Of a stretch of 64,000 bases of DNA, positions 60,742 to 64,000 are shown one piece after another (within the stretch, counting starts at the first letter, position 1; each line of letters begins with the position of its first letter). This stretch comes from Cryptomeria japonica (taxonomy: Eukaryota; Streptophyta; Pinopsida; Cupressales; Cupressaceae), in assembly GCF_030272615.1 (NCBI RefSeq), contig NC_081409.1, forward strand, positions 874,624,594 through 874,688,593. The letters run 5' to 3'. The notes beneath the pieces were generated by a model. It was not told the origin of the DNA, searched no databases, and saw only the letters and a program-made list of their open reading frames with translations. Made by a program: the position numbers and the translations under genes.

Positions 60742-61620
60742 TTGGATGAACAAAAAATAAAAACAAAGGGCGTATCCGAAAGTGAAAACTTGGAAAAGGC
60801 ACTTGATGATGAGGGACTTGACCTCCCTACCATTGGTTACCTTCCATGGGACAAATCAAATTTGCTGATAGAAGAAACAGACAGCATCAACATGGGCACC
60901 GAAGTCATTCCGAAAAATGTGCTCATTGTCAAATCTCTCACAGAAATAGAGAAACAAGACTTCATCAACTTCCTTACAGAGGTAAAAATTAATTTTGCAT
61001 GGTCCTATGTTGATATGCCAGGGTTGGATCCTGCCTTGGTGGTTCACAATCTTGCTGTCCACCTAGATGCAAAACCTATAAAACAAAAAATGCGCAAAAT
61101 GCACCCGCATATTGCTCTCCTGGTCAAGGCGGAACTCCAAAAGATGTTAGATGCAGAATTCATCAAACCCATAGACTACACTAAATGGGTCTCTAACATT
61201 GTACCTATCGGCAAACCTACCAAGGGCATTCACATCTGCACAGATTTCTGAGATCTAAATAGAGCTTGTCCTAAAGATGATTTCCCGCTCCCTAATATAG
61301 ACATGATTGTGGACCTTACAGGAGGACATGAAATGCTATCGCTAATGGATGGGTTTTCCAGATACAACCAAATCAGGATAGCAGATGAGGATCAGCATAA
61401 AACCACATTCACAACACCATGGGGTACTTTTTGTTACTGGGTCATGCCTTTTGGCCTTAAAAATGATGGAGCTACATATCAACATGCAATGACAACAATT
61501 TTTCATGACCTCTTGCACAAAATTATGGAAGACTACATGGATGATCTACTAAGAAAATCCAAGACAAGACAAGAGCACATCCCTATTCTAAAATAGATCT
61601 TCGAAAGATTGGAAAAATAC
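60742..61620 (+). pseudogene. Reverse transcriptase of gypsy element G
   Basis: The frame gives FAWSYVDMPGLDPALVVHNL, then MHPHIALLVKAELQKMLDAE, WVSNIVPIGKPTKG, DLNRACPKDDFPLPNID, SLMDGFSRYNQIRIADED, TTFTTPWGTFCYWVMPFGL and the catalytic YMDD box at 61,534-61,545. These are the classic Ty3/gypsy motifs. A TGA replaces the residue after HICTDF (61,249), and further stops follow. The conserved active site is intact but translation would not reach it. Confidence 0.92.
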
Positions 61621-61729
61621 AAGCTGCGCCTAAATCCCAAAAAGTGTGTTTGGCGTCACATCGAGAAAACTACTAGGATTCATTGTTTCCCATAGAGGCA
61701 TCGAGGTTGATCCTCAAAGATAAAATCTA

Positions 61730-62370
61730 TTATGGAAATGCCTCCTCCAAGAACTCTTAGACAACTGCGCAATCTCCAGGGAAAACTCCAATCTATCAAG
61801 CATTTCATTTCACACCTAGCAGACAAGTGCCATCCATTTGCACACCTGTTGCATAAAGACACAAAATTCAAATGGGATTGCTTATGTCAAAATGCCTTTG
61901 AGAAATTAAAAGAATATCTAGCGTCATCTCTAGTTTTGATGCCACCTACCCTTGGAAAACCCCTCATTTTGTACATATGTGCTACTACAGTGGCATTGGG
62001 GGCATTACTGGCACAAACAAATGATCAAGGGAATGAAAACGCCATTTACTACATCAGTCGGACATTGATAGAATATGAACTCAATTACACCCCCATTCAA
62101 AGAGCATGTTTGGCATTAGTGTTTAGCACATAAATACTTCGACACTATATGTTGAACAACAAAACAAAGCCGATTGCAAAGATTGATCCACTTAAATATC
62201 TCCTGTCAAAAGCTACTCTCACTGGTAGAACCGCCAAATGGGTCATGCTCCTAAGTGAGTTTGACATCGAATATGTGGACAGAAAGGCAATCAAGGGACA
62301 AATCATTGCAGATCAGTTGGTTGAAGCTCCACTTCTAGGTGACCATCCTATTCTCACAGAATTACCAGAT
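61730..62370 (+). pseudogene. RNase H and connection domain of gypsy element G
   Basis: MPPPRTLRQLRNLQGKLQSI leads into the connection region. ALGALLAQTNDQGNENAIYY and LNYTPIQRACLALVFS follow, then a stop, and LRHYML and EFDIEYVDRKAIKGQIIADQ. This is the polymerase-linked RNase H of gypsy elements, which degrades RNA in the RNA-DNA hybrid. One stop at 62,131 splits it. Confidence 0.85.
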
Positions 62371-62835
62371 GAGTTCATTATGACTGTTTCCACATCCTCC
62401 ACATGGCAATTATACTTTGATGGCTCCTGCACCCAAAATGGATCGAGGGCGAGAATATTATTGGTTACACCTCAAGGAGATGGCATCCCCGAATCATAAA
62501 AAATAGCCTTTGCATGTACCAATAACATAGCAAAATACGAGGTACTCATCATAGGTTTGCGTCTGGCTATCCACTGGAAAATAAAGGAGTTACAAGTTTA
62601 TGGTGATTCTCAACTCGTTATGAAACAAGTCAATGATGAGTACCAAACAAAAGATGATAAACTCATTCCTTACTGTACCATGGTTGAAGATCTTAAGAAA
62701 CATTTCACAGCAATCACATTTAATCAAATCCCATGAACAAACAACAGGGTTGTAGATGCAATGGCCACCATTGGCTCCCTCCTTCAAATGCCAACACATA
62801 GTCAGAAGTGTGAGTTCTTGGTTGAGAAATAATTT
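62371..62835 (+). pseudogene. Second (archaeal-type) RNase H of gypsy element G
   Basis: TWQLYFDGSCTQNGSRARIL, then AKYEVLIIGLRLAIHWKIKE, LQVYGDSQLVMKQVN and NNRVVDAMA present the D-E-D-D residues of an RNase H fold. Placed after the first RNase H, it defines the Tat lineage. Stops lie at about 62,497 and 62,736. Confidence 0.88.
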
Positions 62836-64000
62836 ATACCAGCATATGACCTACCAGAGTCTGAAATGGTGTGTGTTCTCGTTGGTCCCGAGTCCCCTTG
62901 GTATCAAGAAACCTTAACTTTCCTTAAAAACAACACCATTCCCCCACATCTCATAAAAACCCAACAACAAACCTTCATCTGTCGATGTGCTCATTACACC
63001 ATCCTCGGAGACACCCTATTCAAAAGGCATTTCGATGGTTTCCTCCTTAGGTGTTTAGATAAACAAGAAGTAGAATAGGCATTACGCAAAGTACACAAGG
63101 GCATCTGTGGGGCACACTCAAATGGGCACACATTGGCTAATTTTTTTTTAAGAATAGGATACTATTGGCCTAAAATGGAAGAAGATGCATACAACTATGT
63201 GAAGAAATGCATCCCTTGCCAACAATATGGCAACAAGATTCATGCACCGTCACAAGAATTGCATCCATTTATTACACCCTGGCCCTTCTCATAGTGGGGG
63301 CTTGATCTCATTGGGAAAATCCACCCTTCATTCTCCAACAAGCATAAGTTGACTATAACCGCCACTGAGTATTTCACCAAGTGGGTAGAGGCTATCCCTC
63401 TTACTTTTACCACTAGTAAGTAGATATCCAAATTCATCCTGAATTACCTGATATGCCGATATGGCATTCCAAAAGTTATTATCACAGATAATAGAAAACA
63501 ATTTAAAAACCAGGATGTCAAAGAACTCTGCCAAAAATTCAACATCCAACATCGCTTCTCCACCCCATATTATCCCCAAGGCAACAACCAAGCTGAAGCT
63601 TCTAATAAAACCTTAATCAAAATCCTCAAAAAGATAGTCAATGAAGCTGGTCGCGATTGGCACCTCCAACTCCATCCCTCTTTGTGGGCCTACCACACCT
63701 CCATATGCACCCCCATAGGTGCCACCCCTTATTCCCTAGTCTTTGGATCCGAAGCCATCCTTCCCCTTGAGATCGAGATCCCCTCTCTAAGGGTATCATT
63801 GCAAGACATCCTACTAGAGGAAGAATATAGAATTGCCTGCTTACAAGAGCTATAATTGTTAGATGAAAGGCGCCTCAAGGCCTTGAACCATCTCTGGGTA
63901 TATCATAACCACTTGTGTATGAGCTATCACAAAAAAGTTAGAACCCGAGAATTCCAAATTGGTGATCTTGTCCTCATGGAGAATCAGAAAAATCTATAAG
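62836..64000 (+). pseudogene. Integrase of gypsy element G, cut by window end
   Basis: The zinc-binding N-terminus is visible as HKGICGAHSNGHTLANFF and YYWPKMEEDAYNYVKKCIPC. The catalytic core follows with WGLDLIGKIH, VIITDNRKQFKN (glycine of TDNG changed to arginine) and STPYYPQGNNQAEASNKTL, so the D-D-E residues are present. Toward 64,000 come VFGSEAILPLEIEIPSL and the C-terminal VRTREFQIGDLVLMENQ. Stops at 63,076, 63,292 and 63,421, among others, disable it. Confidence 0.9.

Larger units (their letters stand above)
52917..64000 (+). mobile_element. Element G: Tat-lineage Ty3/gypsy element, 3' end beyond window
   Basis: G has a 5' LTR (52,917-54,128), a primer site, a 2.8-kb leader, then gag, protease, reverse transcriptase, RNase H, a second RNase H and integrase in gypsy order. 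The second RNase H after the first is the hallmark of the Tat lineage (Retand, Ogre and relatives). Many stops make it inactive. It is inserted into the tail of element C. The left target site would be ctacc (52,912-52,916), untestable here. Confidence 0.88.

Noticed and set aside
1-64000. CRISPR arrays, operons, tRNA or rRNA genes
   Set aside because: The sequence is plant nuclear DNA. I saw no spaced short palindromic array and no tRNA or rRNA signature apart from primer-binding sites.

Overview
The window looks like plant nuclear DNA from a large, repeat-laden genome, most likely a gymnosperm such as a conifer (an inference from one intact gene in 64 kb, deep nesting of old LTR retrotransposons and high A+T). 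I found one convincing host gene. Almost everything right of 16 kb is retrotransposon sequence, and I could resolve its insertion order from target-site duplications and from host reading frames that resume across each insertion.

Left part (1-16 kb): an antisense LTR-like, AT-rich end (1-711), a 1,010-bp tandem duplication (about 721-2,660), long intergenic DNA without recognisable genes, then a two-exon AP2/ERF gene of the SHINE/WAX INDUCER (SHN/WIN1) type at 10,868-12,607. More unassigned DNA and a possible LTR fragment (15,684-16,060) follow.

Middle part (16-30 kb), minus strand: a decayed Ty1/copia element (H) whose coding pieces lie at 16,065-16,881, 19,974-20,046 and 28,796-29,985. Two insertions split it. 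E is an unclassified 3.1-kb insertion at 16,887-19,973 that carries a 74-bp tandem array. S is a solo LTR at 20,052-28,795 (TSD cttct). S is itself split by element A (20,311-28,068, TSD gattg), a complete LTR element with gag and a second ORF but no pol.

Right part (30-64 kb), plus strand: element C starts at 30,668 with LTR, primer-binding site, gag and second ORF. It is interrupted in the second ORF by a Ty3/gypsy-type element D (34,895-51,649, TSD agaag). D carries gag-protease but no visible polymerase, and is itself interrupted by element B (39,608-45,395, same design as A and C) and by a 3.3-kb LTR-like insertion F with an 85-bp tandem array. C is interrupted again by G (52,917 to beyond the window end), a Tat-lineage gypsy element with gag, protease, reverse transcriptase, two RNase H domains and integrase, all broken by stops.

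The most interesting signal is the A/B/C group: three non-autonomous elements with a tRNA-iMet-type primer site, a coiled-coil gag with four zinc knuckles and a long conserved second ORF, but no polymerase. Copia element H has the same multi-knuckle gag, so its relatives are plausible suppliers of the missing enzymes.
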